Assembly: GCF_000348985.1 (NCBI RefSeq)
Contig: NC_035928.1
Location: 186,001-250,000 of the forward strand
Length of the DNA: 64,000 bases
Origin: Huiozyma naganishii CBS 8797
Lineage: Eukaryota > Ascomycota > Saccharomycetes > Saccharomycetales > Saccharomycetaceae
Direction of reading: 5' to 3'
The translations under genes and the position numbers were made by a program. Positions 42,321 to 52,490 of this stretch are shown piece after piece. The notes beneath the pieces were generated by a model. The model saw only the letters and a program-made list of their open reading frames with translations, had not been told where the DNA came from and did no database searches. Position 1 is the stretch's first letter. Each line of letters opens with the position of its first letter.

Positions 42321-42459
42321 TGTGTTTTGAAGCTGCCGCCTGTGGTGATGTATACAACATTGTAAGATAACACACACATATTAGATATAGTATCTATTGC
42401 TTTGCTCCTAGTGTTAGGCTTATTATGTAAGAGCTAAAGTCGGTTATGATTAATTAAAG
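42321..42459. other. Spacer between repeat copy A and an LTR
   Basis: About 140 bp of A+T-rich sequence with weak similarity to the flank of copy B (GTACTACATTGTAAG versus TATACAACATTGTAAG), so the original duplication may have been longer. Confidence 0.35.
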
Positions 42460-42755
42460 TGGGTAAGGACTCTGATATTGTGTATTTACGCCGTATACTT
42501 AAAGTATGTAGTTATCTCAGTTGTGCTTGCTTGTCTATGACTCGTTCGTTAGTTGGGTCCTGGATTTTAGAGACGGTCTTGAAAGATGTCGGTTCAGATA
42601 CCTTGGGGTTTATATATGCTCCGGATAACGGGCCATCCGCATGTCTCGAGTTCGTATACTCACATGTCGGGTTTATAATAGTTCTTAGTACTTTAATTGA
42701 GAGAATAACGGGTCATGAGTCCTTTCCCAAAGGGAGTTCCCAATTTATCCTCACA
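42460..42755. repeat. Solo LTR, TGTGAGG family, copy 2
   Basis: 296 bp, inverted relative to 27739-28033; the plus strand starts TGGGTAAGGACTCTG and ends ATCCTCACA. The flanks share TTAAAG (AATTAAAG left, TATTAAAG right), suggestive of a damaged target duplication. Lies 140 bp from the 2.28-kb repeat. Confidence 0.75.
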
Positions 42756-42986
42756 TATTAAAGCCGTTGTGCAATGCATGACAGCACTTTTATATTTTAT
42801 CAGCTCGTACCTAAACTTTCATTCCATTGAAGGAAAGTAAGTTGTAAAGAGGAGTACATATATTAATATATTACAATAGCCTATATCAGAGTTCGGTGGC
42901 TACACTGGCTCTGCTTTTCATCATACACAGCAGGAACAGGAGAAAGACTCTATAGATCACAGGAAATTTCTCGAGAAGTTAACATA

Positions 42987-45071
42987 TCACGATTCTAGTT
43001 CCGCATTATTCCATATCTTTGAAATTTCGTTATACTCTCGTCTATCTGCGTCCTCAAAAGTTGCCAGATAGCCATCACCAATCAATTTCCCTGAACTGTC
43101 CGTCCTTGCAAACGCACAGTAGACGTAATTCGCGCATTCTTTAATTTGTATCCAGGGATCCCTTTGGGCATCTGGTATTATGACACCATCTATCGGTAGC
43201 GGCGAATCATAAACTCTCTGCAGCGTTTCCGCATCACCATACCTGCTAGCAAAATATTCTTCATTGGATTGGAAATCACTTCCTGCAGAGTTCAAAAATT
43301 TGCAAGTCCTTAGACCACCATTGGACCACAACAGTTTATTATTTTCATCGATGTGTGCGATTTGTGTACTACAAATGTTGTAGTTTACCTTCTTCGATTT
43401 GCCATCATCTTCAGTAACGACTTCTTCGGATACAGCGCCCAAAATACCACCCTCCATTTGGTTTATAGCGAATCTCTCACCAGCGACTAACTGTCCAAGC
43501 CAGAACAACTCCTTGTCACCGTAAACACAGCTGCTCAATCTTGCATCTAGGTTGAAAAAGAAGGACATCAACACCCCAGTCAGTTTGTATTTCTTGTGGA
43601 TTGCAATCAGTCCACTGTCAACGTGGTGCAATTTCAGTCTTTCGTAAAAGTTACGGTAAACCTCTGCTTCAGTGGACATGAGTTCTTTATCGGGCACATC
43701 GTCGTTCTTCTTCAACCACAGTGAATCAAACATCTGTCTGGACCCAATGAGTCTTACCTCCTCCTTTGTGGGTTCTGCTTCGATCAACAAGTCAGTGCAC
43801 CTTTTGAAAGTATTTTCTTGGAGTAACGTTCTGTCCCTGAACATCAAGATCCCTGTATCCTTGTAATTTTCAGTCTGGAAATAATCCTGCATTGGCACGT
43901 ATGAGATGGCATCGACATCGATGAACACTTCCTCCTCAAAAGTGTTGAAGATTGTGGCAATCCATTTATTCAAGAAATTGATGATCTTATCCTGTACGAA
44001 ATCTGGCTTTAAGAGTTTAGAGACATCTACAAGGTAAATTTTTTGTTCAGTCTTCTTTGCCAGTTTCCCCAACGTTTCAACAAATTTATTAGTGGCCTCT
44101 TTACCTGTGGTAACGACCTGTATTGGCAATTTGTTCCCCAATTCTTTGAAAGTGTTCAACTGTTTATAAAACATGCCCGAATCGCTCTCCCTCATTGTCA
44201 AGACTATACCTTTCCCCTCACTATACTGTGCCCAATTAGCCCAGAAATTCGCGTTAAAGTCACGAATCGACATGTCCTCAATATTGGGCGGTGGTAACAC
44301 TACACCTTCCGAAACATCGATCACATCGGGCCACATCAACTTATCGTCCGAGAACTGCAAGAAGGGAAACATCCTTACGTTGAAGTCCTCCACTGTGTAC
44401 TCACTTGAGAGAAGCGGCTCTGTAGCGAACACAACGTTCAAGTCCTCACTCTCCTGTAAGAAACAGTAATCATAGACACGCAACCGTTCAGCCATCATTT
44501 GGAACACCATCCTCCCCAGTCCTTCATTCTCGTAATTCCGCATAATATCCTCGTTGGTCCACAGACTGTTGTAGTACAACCCATTGATCAGATGCGCACA
44601 CTGTTGCCTCCTACTGAGACCTCTCCAGACGTGAGTCATCTGATGGTTTAGGTGTGTATTTTTCTTGCCCTTATTGTGTGCCTTATGTCCAAAAAACTTG
44701 AGAAATCCAGTACCATAATGTCTCCCAGCTCCAGTCTTGAGCACTCGTAGCATTTTTTTAGTCAAATGGAAAGTTGAGATTGGTTTTGCCAAAGGGAAAT
44801 GTTCGAGATCCACATTATCTGGAAACTTCATCTTATAATCTTTATCGTTTACAAACGCGACTTTAGACGATACCTCTGTAGACGCTGGGAAAAACGTCCT
44901 ATTGCTCCACTGAAGCGCGCCCTCCTGTAGCAACTGTGTCTGTTGCACGAGGTTTGTACTGTACAGCGTCACTGCAATGGTACATATAAGCAACACCAAC
45001 AATGCCAGTTTCCTCGTTTTGAACCGCAACCACCGGTACGCGATCACGTTCGGCGGGACTCCAAACATCAT
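42987..45071 (-). CDS. MNN1-family alpha-1,3-mannosyltransferase, first tandem copy
   Basis: 694 residues from the tandem ATGs at 45066-45071. Seen: a type II membrane protein with short basic cytosolic tail and one membrane anchor (about 20-40, KLALLVLLICTIAVTLYS), a stem, and the Mnn1/Mnt catalytic domain with the DXD metal site in EEEVFIDVDAISYVP near residue 382 and DSGLIAIHK and FWLGQL blocks downstream. Family knowledge: Mnn1, Mnt2 and Mnt3 add terminal alpha-1,3-mannose to N- or O-glycans in the Golgi using GDP-mannose. By position after PDR11 it corresponds to YIL014W (MNT3), but whether this or the next gene is the orthologue cannot be told by eye. The open frame extends further upstream without a better start. 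Confidence 0.88.
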   Translation of the reverse strand: MMFGVPPNVIAYRWLRFKTRKLALLVLLICTIAVTLYSTNLVQQTQLLQEGALQWSNRTFFPASTEVSSKVAFVNDKDYKMKFPDNVDLEHFPLAKPISTFHLTKKMLRVLKTGAGRHYGTGFLKFFGHKAHNKGKKNTHLNHQMTHVWRGLSRRQQCAHLINGLYYNSLWTNEDIMRNYENEGLGRMVFQMMAERLRVYDYCFLQESEDLNVVFATEPLLSSEYTVEDFNVRMFPFLQFSDDKLMWPDVIDVSEGVVLPPPNIEDMSIRDFNANFWANWAQYSEGKGIVLTMRESDSGMFYKQLNTFKELGNKLPIQVVTTGKEATNKFVETLGKLAKKTEQKIYLVDVSKLLKPDFVQDKIINFLNKWIATIFNTFEEEVFIDVDAISYVPMQDYFQTENYKDTGILMFRDRTLLQENTFKRCTDLLIEAEPTKEEVRLIGSRQMFDSLWLKKNDDVPDKELMSTEAEVYRNFYERLKLHHVDSGLIAIHKKYKLTGVLMSFFFNLDARLSSCVYGDKELFWLGQLVAGERFAINQMEGGILGAVSEEVVTEDDGKSKKVNYNICSTQIAHIDENNKLLWSNGGLRTCKFLNSAGSDFQSNEEYFASRYGDAETLQRVYDSPLPIDGVIIPDAQRDPWIQIKECANYVYCAFARTDSSGKLIGDGYLATFEDADRREYNEISKIWNNAELES

Positions 45072-46250
45072 ACCGACTCCGCTGCCCTTAGGGATCCCGG
45101 CTACAATAACAACAACAAAAAAATATGGTGGTCCGAAGATCAATCCAACGAAGAAACACCGTTCCAATATATAAAACGGTGACAGGAATGGATGCGATGC
45201 CAGCTGGCACAACCGGCTGCACGCGCGTGTATCAGGTGAGAGCGCGTCGCCCAGTTTCAATAGGGGAAAACCGAAAGAAAAAAAAGAAAGCAAAAAATAC
45301 AGGAAACAACACGTCCCAAAGGGGACGATAGTACCAAAACGGCAATGTGCTAAAAATATTTAAGATTCCTAACGTATTTCCTCTTTGGGGCCCCGCTTAC
45401 TGCCAGCAAGCAAGTCTCTCGCCCCGGAAAAAGCCAAGAGAAAAAAAAAACGCCGTGTCAGAAAAAAATGATGTCTTGGGAATGCACTCCGGCGAACAAA
45501 CACGTGCATCCAATCAAATGATGCCGCAGCAAATCGCTTCTACATCGACGCCACGAATGTCTTGGCGTGCGTGTTCTTGTTCCAGAGAGCGCAGCAAGCA
45601 TCGCACATACTGGAAATTACTCTTTGCATTTGTCTTCGTGCCTGAGCCGCGCTCCTCTCTCGCCCATGTGGGCCGCGTTACTACTACCACTAAAAAAATA
45701 CAGAATTTTCTTTCTCGGCACGAAAAACTGCGTAGAATGGGGAACAACGACAAGAAAGACTCTGCAGATTGAAGCAGCGGTTGTCAGTGAACGTCACGTC
45801 ACCGTCACGTTTAACTCAATCTATCTATAATGTCTTATCTAAAATGCCTCGTAAGTGACGCACCGACAATCTCGCTCGTCCGTAAAGCAAACAAACTACA
45901 ACGCACTGTTCCATTGGGCGATTTTCCGTCTCGACCATTTAACATTGGATCCCACGTTGATTTGTGCCTTGAACCCCCCCCCCCCTATTCGATATGAGTA
46001 TATGGGGTGATCTAGGGGATTTATATATGGGGGAAGATGGACAGTCAGTAAGTTGATTGTACATATGCAAGCTTGGTAGATCAACACTATGATGAGCGGG
46101 TCGTCCAATGCACAACCTCTTCTCATAAGCTATTATGGTAATCTCTCTTTCCTTTGTTTTTCAATATTTTCGGAATAGAAATTATCCCGGAAGAAATGTG
46201 GCCAGCCCACTCTATCTGTAAACACACTGCGGCTAGGTCTCCACGTCACT
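45072..46250. other. Intergenic region between the two mannosyltransferase genes
   Basis: About 1.2 kb. No real gene. Contains a C13 homopolymer near 45967-45979, A runs near 45280 and 45440, and TATATA near 46022. These are compatible with the promoter of the first gene and the 3' end of the second. Confidence 0.5.
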
Positions 46251-48149
46251 TTACGAAACAAAAGCTGGATTATTCCATACAAACGAAATTTCATTGTACT
46301 TGGCGGCATCAACAGGGTTGAATATAACGCGCTTCCCAACAGTATTCCCGCCAGATTCGTCACTAACAGCATACGCGCAAAAACGGAACTGTTGACACTC
46401 TCTTGTCTGCATCCAGGGCAAGGACTCTGGGTCCGGTACAATTGCTCCCTCAATGGCCAGCGGGGAATTGTATATCGAGTCTAGATTGTCAACAGTACTG
46501 TACCTGTTCGTGAAGAAATCAGGATATTTGTCAAAATCGTTGGCTGCGGCTCCCTTAAACTTACAAATTTTAAGCCCCCCGTTGGTCCACATCAATTGAT
46601 CAAAATCGTTCAAGTGAGACATTTGGGGTGCACAGATACCCGTTTTCCCGTTGTCCTCATAAAACTGGCCAATGACACTGCTACCAAGTGGGTCAATCGT
46701 GTAGTCGACACCGGAGAGTAAAGGACCCAACCAGAAAAACTCTTTGTCCCCATGGACACATTTTTCAAAGACACCGCTCAAATGTAATTGGAATGCTAGA
46801 AGTAACGAGTGTAACTGCTTGTGCTTGTTGATGACCACAAGACCACTGTCTACTTGGTGTAGGTTGTAGTTGTGGAAAAAATTCTTGTAAATGACCTCCT
46901 CTATCGTAATACTCTCACCGTTCTGCTGCTGTCTTTGCAAGTCGTTGCTCTGAGAGAGATCAAACCGTAACGATGTACCAATCAAATCCGTCTCTTGAAC
47001 AGAGGGCTCCAGATTCCGGAAATCAGCTATACATTTTTCCGGCGCATGCTCGTGCTTTATATCCCGGTCTCTGTACATGTATATGCCAGTTGTTTTGTAA
47101 CTCTCGATCTCGAAGAACGTGGACAGCGGCACGAAGGGGATACTGTCGACATCTATCAAGATGGCCTCCTCAAAAGTGTTGAAGATGGTGGCAACCCACT
47201 TGTTCAAGAACCTTGTGATCTTAAAGGCCACGTACAGTCTGTCCAGCATCGGGGAAGAGTCAACAAGTTGGATACGTTGACCTGTCTGCACAGTGTACTC
47301 GCGTAATTGCTGGATAAATTGGGGTTTCATCTCTTTACCGGTGGTGACCACTTGGATCGGGATATCGTTCTCCAAATTCTCAAGAACACGTACAAGTCTC
47401 CCGAACATATCTACATCGTTGTCTCCCATGGTAATTACCACACCTCTCCCAGAGGCAGCTTGCGACCAATTGATCCAGAAATTGAAGTTGTTTTGTATAA
47501 TCACCCCGTCTAACTCGGGGACAGACAAAAGTAAATCCTCTAGATACTCACCCTTTTGAGAAAGATCGTATACAAGCGGCCATAATATTTGAGTATCGAA
47601 GTCACCTGTCTCAAGAAAGGGGAAGACCAGTTTGGTGAATCGGGTTGTAGTGGCGAGCGTCTCTTCTGGTGTACTTTCGTCAAGCATGTCCCAGGGGTAA
47701 AGTGGATCGTCCCCAAGAAAGCAGTAAGCGTATATTCTCATGATTTCGACAGATATAGGTAATGTACTCTGGTCCAGTCCCGAGCCCTGTTCCAGCACGG
47801 TCTTCATTAACAATTGGCATTTCTTCGATTTGGCCATACGACGGAATTTGTCCTCACCTACATGCTTGGCAATGAGGGCAAACGGTGATTGAGGACTCGC
47901 TGATCTGATGTTCGACAAGATATTTTCAGAATCCTTCGAACCAATATCATTCTTGAAGGTACTCCCTTGGAAAAACCCATGGTACGGCGATGTTGCATTA
48001 TCATAGTCCCCAGCAATGACAGGTCTAGTGGCATTGCGGCCCGGCGTGTTGTCATGTGATAAATATACAATGAGCAGTCCGAGAAGCGCAAGAAGCAGTA
48101 CCCGTCTCGCATTTTGCCTTCTCCATCGCAAAGAACGGGACAAAATCAT
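46251..48149 (-). CDS. MNN1-family alpha-1,3-mannosyltransferase, second tandem copy (MNT3-like)
   Basis: 632 residues, close to the length of S. cerevisiae Mnt3. Seen: a basic N-terminus and membrane anchor at about 15-31 (ARRVLLLALLGLLIVYL), then the catalytic domain with FEEAILIDVDSIPFVP (DXD near residue 333), HQVDSGLVVINK and DKEFFWLGPLL. It is clearly related to the gene at 42987-45071 along its full catalytic domain but well diverged, so the tandem duplication is not recent. Same strand, 1.2 kb apart. Expected to act in the Golgi lumen on O- or N-linked mannose chains. Confidence 0.9.
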   Translation of the reverse strand: MILSRSLRWRRQNARRVLLLALLGLLIVYLSHDNTPGRNATRPVIAGDYDNATSPYHGFFQGSTFKNDIGSKDSENILSNIRSASPQSPFALIAKHVGEDKFRRMAKSKKCQLLMKTVLEQGSGLDQSTLPISVEIMRIYAYCFLGDDPLYPWDMLDESTPEETLATTTRFTKLVFPFLETGDFDTQILWPLVYDLSQKGEYLEDLLLSVPELDGVIIQNNFNFWINWSQAASGRGVVITMGDNDVDMFGRLVRVLENLENDIPIQVVTTGKEMKPQFIQQLREYTVQTGQRIQLVDSSPMLDRLYVAFKITRFLNKWVATIFNTFEEAILIDVDSIPFVPLSTFFEIESYKTTGIYMYRDRDIKHEHAPEKCIADFRNLEPSVQETDLIGTSLRFDLSQSNDLQRQQQNGESITIEEVIYKNFFHNYNLHQVDSGLVVINKHKQLHSLLLAFQLHLSGVFEKCVHGDKEFFWLGPLLSGVDYTIDPLGSSVIGQFYEDNGKTGICAPQMSHLNDFDQLMWTNGGLKICKFKGAAANDFDKYPDFFTNRYSTVDNLDSIYNSPLAIEGAIVPDPESLPWMQTRECQQFRFCAYAVSDESGGNTVGKRVIFNPVDAAKYNEISFVWNNPAFVS

Positions 48150-49279
48150 TATCAGCTCACAACCCGACGTAACACCCTACCGAACTATGTGTGAGTTGGG
48201 ACTATTGCACACACAGTCTGGAATTTCGTTTGGCTTGAAGCGATGCCTTACCGATCAGGTTGACTTGTTTCCATTTTTGTTCTGAAAACGACCCAAAAAG
48301 AAAAAAATGGCAGACCAAGAAGAGGGGAAGAAGAGGAAACGACGTTGATGTGGACAATCACCACCTGTTTGCACGAGGCAATCCCTTGAGAGGAAATTGG
48401 GTATGGGCCAACCTTTAAATTAGATAAGCAACAAAAGAAGAGACGGAAACGGGTTGAGCGAAGACAAATTTTTTTGTTCTGCTTCCTCCAGGGATTTGCA
48501 GCCCGAGTACTATCTAGGAATACTCCTTTTGAGCACATTTTAAGCAAGACTTCTTTTTCAACTTGAGTTGAGGGGCATGTTACATCATCGGAGGATAGAC
48601 GTCTCAAGAATTGTGGAGCTGATCTTGCCTCCTCTTCTAAACGATGTAGATAGACTGGTATGTAGTTGCTTGCATAATACTAATCATCTGTAGACGTTTA
48701 GTGGTATAACGACGGTAGCGGTTTCTTTTAAACGGGCTACCAACCGTCTTTTTCTTCCTCTTAAATTCACCATATTATACTCAAGCCTCGGCAGCTGGTC
48801 CTTCAGTTACTAATTACTACATCTCAAGAATTCCCCAAACCCAGCTACAAGAACGTCTCTCAGGGTCACTGTTCAATACCCACCTTGCAACGACAAGCAT
48901 CGCACCGTCCAGTCCGATGAGGAGAACGGAGAGGCCCAAAAGTGACTAAACCGCGATTTTTCTCGAGGAATTTTTTTTTTCCTTAGTTCCAGTTGAAATT
49001 TACACAATGAAGTGGAAGTTTCAGACCAGTTCGAAGAGCTCGCTCCTTTTGCCTTTGGTCTAACACCTCTCCCATCTCCGCCGACGGTCCTGAGATAACG
49101 TGTTTGGGTGCGTTTATTATTTTACACCGTTATAGTTTGTTGGTCCTGCATTTTTCTTTTAACCTGGTCAGCAACGAGAGGCCCACCAACACTTCACCAC
49201 CAAACGACAGAGGAGAACCCCCTGCACTGCATACACTAGTCAAAGAGAGCCTTTTTTTACAAGTAAATATATTCATCAT
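48150..49279. other. Divergent promoter region of the mannosyltransferase gene and CDC4
   Basis: About 1.1 kb without genes. Purine tracts near 48297-48340 and a T run at 48967-48980 are the only striking features. Confidence 0.5.
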
Positions 49280-51520
49280 ATGTCACACCACCCTGCAAAG
49301 TATCCGCTGCGCGGTATCCCCGTACCATACAGGTACACTCTCGCCAACTACAAGAATGTGTTGGGTAACAACAGCATCGAAGAGGGTACGAGTGTAACGA
49401 CAAGAACGCATAGAGATGACAGTGACCCGCTGGCTAGGGAGAAACCTGGTCAAAACAGTACTAAGAATAGAGGGACCGTCCCACTTGCGTTTGGACGACA
49501 TCAGCCCCGTGAAGCCGCTGCTAATGAGAGGGCCAGCGGTGGCATGTTGAAAAGAGCGCGAAGTGGGTCTACGGATGAACCGTTGAACAAGAAGCAGAAG
49601 ATGGAATTTGGAGCCGTGAAGGAAACAGAGTCGAACGCTGTGTCGGAGCGCTCTCAAGTGCTCTCAACAGCACAGGTATCGAGCAAAACAAATAGTTCGT
49701 CTTCCCCATCGAGTAACATAACTTCAGCTCTAAACTCTGGTGACGATGAAGATGACTCTGTTGTCGCATCCACGGCGAGTAGCGCAATGTCAAGACCTAC
49801 AGAACACGGTTCACTCGATGGTTCAATACCAGATGAAGCATTGCCGCTGTCGCCTATAGCCTCATCTGGTGCCAGCACACCGGAGGGAAAATCTTTGGAA
49901 GATCATAGTGATAACACGGAGGAAGATGACAAGAGGCCAAGCAGTCTCATTAAATGTTTAAACGCTTTGGAACTACAGAACCTCGCATACAGCCTAGTGT
50001 GCCAGTTGAATAGAAGTCAACTGACAGATCTCAATGTGCTGATCAAGGATAACTTGAGGAGAGACTTTATTACCTCTCTACCTTTGGAAATATCAATGAA
50101 GATTCTTATGAATTTGCCATTCACGGATATTGTGCACAGCTCATTGGTTTCTCGGTCCTGGAAAAAACAGATAGATGACACACCGCACCTGTGGAGGCAT
50201 CTATTGATCTCAGAGAGTCTCGTGACCAAAGAGGGATTTGGGGATTATTTGATCAACCTGAGGAGCTCATATCCTGAGGTACAAAACATCGAAAATGCAT
50301 TCAAACCAGATTTCCTGAAGAATTTCCGTGTTCTTAAAAACTGGTACAACATAGATTTTGTCCCACAGAGAACCACCTTGAGGGGCCACATGACCAGTGT
50401 GGTCACATGTCTGCAATATGAGGACGACTACGTGATCACAGGCGCTGACGACAAGATGATCAGGGTGTACAATGCAAAGTCCAAGAAATTTTTGCTTGAA
50501 TTGAGCGGTCATGAGGGCGGTGTTTGGGCTTTGAAATACGACTGTGACGGGATCATAGTCAGTGGGTCCACTGATCGTAGTGTTCGTGTTTGGGATATCA
50601 AGCGCCGCTGCTGCACGCACGTATTCAAGGGCCACACTTCGACCGTGAGATGTTTGGATATCGTGGAGTACAACGGAGTTAAATACATTGTGACTGGATC
50701 CAGAGATAACACGTTGCACGTTTGGAGCTTGGATAGGAATATTTATAACAGAAGAGAGGATGATACTGCCCCCGATAGACTCCCGCTTGTCTATGACGCT
50801 CCGGAGGACAACCCCTATTTTATCGGTATCTTGAGAGGCCATTTGGCATCTGTCCGTACAGTTTCCGGTTACGGGAAGATTGTGATCAGTGGATCGTACG
50901 ACAATACATTGATGGTATGGGACATCATGCAGATGAAATGTCTGTACATCCTATCTGGTCATTCGGATAGAATATACTCCACGATCTACGATCATCGCAG
51001 ACAGCGGTGTATCTCCGCCAGCATGGATTCGTCGATCAGAATATGGGATTTGAAGAACATCAGAAAAAATGGCAACTGTCAGCCAGTGTCGAACTCCGGG
51101 ATACCGTGCACCAGAGTTTGTGACTCGTACAAAGTTTTAAACGGCCACACTTCGTTGGTCGGTTTGCTGAGACTGTCCAACAAGTTCCTATTAAGTGCTG
51201 CTGCAGACGGTTCCTTGAAGGGGTGGGACGCAGACACATATGTGCGTAAGTTTGCCTACCACCACAGCAACCTAGGCGCCATCACCACATTTTTTGCTAA
51301 TGATAACCTGTTGGTAAGCGGCTCAGAGGGCCAGTTCAACATTTACAACTTGAGGACTGGGAAACTCGTACATTCAGATCTCTTGGAAGATGCGGAGCAA
51401 ATATGGTCTGTCAACTTCAAGGGCCAAATCTTAGTGGCCGCAGTGGAAAGGAATAATAAGAGCTATATCGAAATTCTAGACTTCGGAGTCAGCGGGTCCA
51501 GTAGTACGGCTCAGGAGTAA
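49280..51520 (+). CDS. CDC4: CDC4, F-box WD40 subunit of the SCF ubiquitin ligase
   Basis: 746 residues against 779 in S. cerevisiae. Seen: an N-terminal Ser/Thr-rich region with NKKQK (about residue 107) as a possible nuclear signal, a dimerisation-like helix before the F-box (ITSLPLEISMKILMNLPF near residue 264), then WD40 repeats from about 365 to 735, including RGHMTSVVTCLQ, SGHEGGVWALKYD and KGHTSTVRCLD. The shared C-terminal block IWSVNFKGQ...LEILDF identifies Cdc4 rather than Met30. Role: Cdc4 binds phosphodegrons of Sic1, Far1, Gcn4 and others in the nucleus and presents them to SCF for ubiquitination, which is required for entry into S phase. Confidence 0.95.
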   Translation: MSHHPAKYPLRGIPVPYRYTLANYKNVLGNNSIEEGTSVTTRTHRDDSDPLAREKPGQNSTKNRGTVPLAFGRHQPREAAANERASGGMLKRARSGSTDEPLNKKQKMEFGAVKETESNAVSERSQVLSTAQVSSKTNSSSSPSSNITSALNSGDDEDDSVVASTASSAMSRPTEHGSLDGSIPDEALPLSPIASSGASTPEGKSLEDHSDNTEEDDKRPSSLIKCLNALELQNLAYSLVCQLNRSQLTDLNVLIKDNLRRDFITSLPLEISMKILMNLPFTDIVHSSLVSRSWKKQIDDTPHLWRHLLISESLVTKEGFGDYLINLRSSYPEVQNIENAFKPDFLKNFRVLKNWYNIDFVPQRTTLRGHMTSVVTCLQYEDDYVITGADDKMIRVYNAKSKKFLLELSGHEGGVWALKYDCDGIIVSGSTDRSVRVWDIKRRCCTHVFKGHTSTVRCLDIVEYNGVKYIVTGSRDNTLHVWSLDRNIYNRREDDTAPDRLPLVYDAPEDNPYFIGILRGHLASVRTVSGYGKIVISGSYDNTLMVWDIMQMKCLYILSGHSDRIYSTIYDHRRQRCISASMDSSIRIWDLKNIRKNGNCQPVSNSGIPCTRVCDSYKVLNGHTSLVGLLRLSNKFLLSAAADGSLKGWDADTYVRKFAYHHSNLGAITTFFANDNLLVSGSEGQFNIYNLRTGKLVHSDLLEDAEQIWSVNFKGQILVAAVERNNKSYIEILDFGVSGSSSTAQE

Positions 51521-51879
51521 GCCCCGATTTAAATATATAGACATTGTGAAATACATTGTCAGCAGCGTATATAAGAAAAAATTAGGGTTATATGTCACAT
51601 CTTCATTACATGTTCCATGGTCCCATCGAGCAGAACGATATCGAAGTGTTCGGGCATCTCTAAGTACTGGCAGGTCTCGAACTTCTACCACATCTCCGTT
51701 ATACGGACTGGTCGTTGTGTCAAAGTGCACCCTGAAATAAAAAAAGAGTGAGAAAAAAATCGGTTCAGGTGCACGATGCTATAAGCTAAGGAGGTCGCGG
51801 TATATAAAACGGTGAATTTCAATTCAGGGCAGATTATATTGGTCATGCAACTGACCGATGTAAGACACCATCCGAGATA

Positions 51880-52281
51880 ATGCACATCACATCTAGCGAA
51901 CAGAAACTGTTTGGATATGGCCCCTTCAAAGCCTACCCAATGATCGCAACAGATCAGAGAAGGTCTATTAATGCAAGGTTGGTTGTCTTTGGCTTCATAA
52001 TTGCAACTTGTTCCGTGGTAACGTTTCTTTTGGGAGTCAATGTTGTGATACGGTACAGGACGATTAATACATTTGACAGGGTTGGGACGATAAGGAAGAT
52101 ACTTTCGATTGTCTGCAGCGTCGCCGCAATCTACGTTCTTGTTCGAGTGGTAGCTTGGTTTTTCGAAATATGGACCTTGGACAGGAGTCGTCCAGGATAT
52201 GATTCCCTATTTAATGCTGATTATGGCGACGATACCCCGATTGAAATGAGTTCATTCGAAGTGGGTCCAAGCTCTATTTAA
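51880..52281 (+). CDS. Small two-span membrane protein, unidentified
   Basis: 133 residues with a proper ATG. Seen: a hydrophilic N-terminus of about 30 residues, transmembrane segments at about 33-57 (LVVFGFIIATCSVVTFLLGVN) and 74-95 (ILSIVCSVAAIYVLVRVVAWFF), basic residues between them, and an acidic C-terminal tail. I do not recognise the family. It lies between CDC4 and IES1, where S. cerevisiae has small uncharacterised genes, but I have no sequence evidence linking it to them. A+T-rich flanks and a clean frame support a real gene. Confidence 0.6.
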   Translation: MHITSSEQKLFGYGPFKAYPMIATDQRRSINARLVVFGFIIATCSVVTFLLGVNVVIRYRTINTFDRVGTIRKILSIVCSVAAIYVLVRVVAWFFEIWTLDRSRPGYDSLFNADYGDDTPIEMSSFEVGPSSI

Positions 52282-52490
52282 CAACGATCTCTAATCTCTG
52301 TAAAATATATTAATAGAACCATTTCTCATTTCTGAGATTCTATCAGTCAGGTCGGATGGTAGTGAGCCACACAGGACGACAACGTCTAATTGAATATCTG
52401 TTCGGAAGGCATACTATATTCAAAATCTAGCAGTGTCCTTTGTCTATATTATATTTTTTCAATCCGTAAAATAAAGTTACGCCATCGAAA
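52282..52490. other. Spacer before repeat copy B
   Basis: About 200 bp, nothing recognised. The junction with the repeat is sharp at GCCATCG. Confidence 0.5.

Noticed and set aside
42459..42761. 100-codon frame, also seen at 27616-27972
   Set aside because: It lies inside the solo LTR of the TGTGAGG family; similarity between copies reflects the repeat, not a protein.
45347..45772. 141-codon plus-strand frame between the mannosyltransferase genes
   Set aside because: Low-complexity Lys/Arg-rich frame in a promoter region, no homology recognised and an overlapping antisense frame of similar size.
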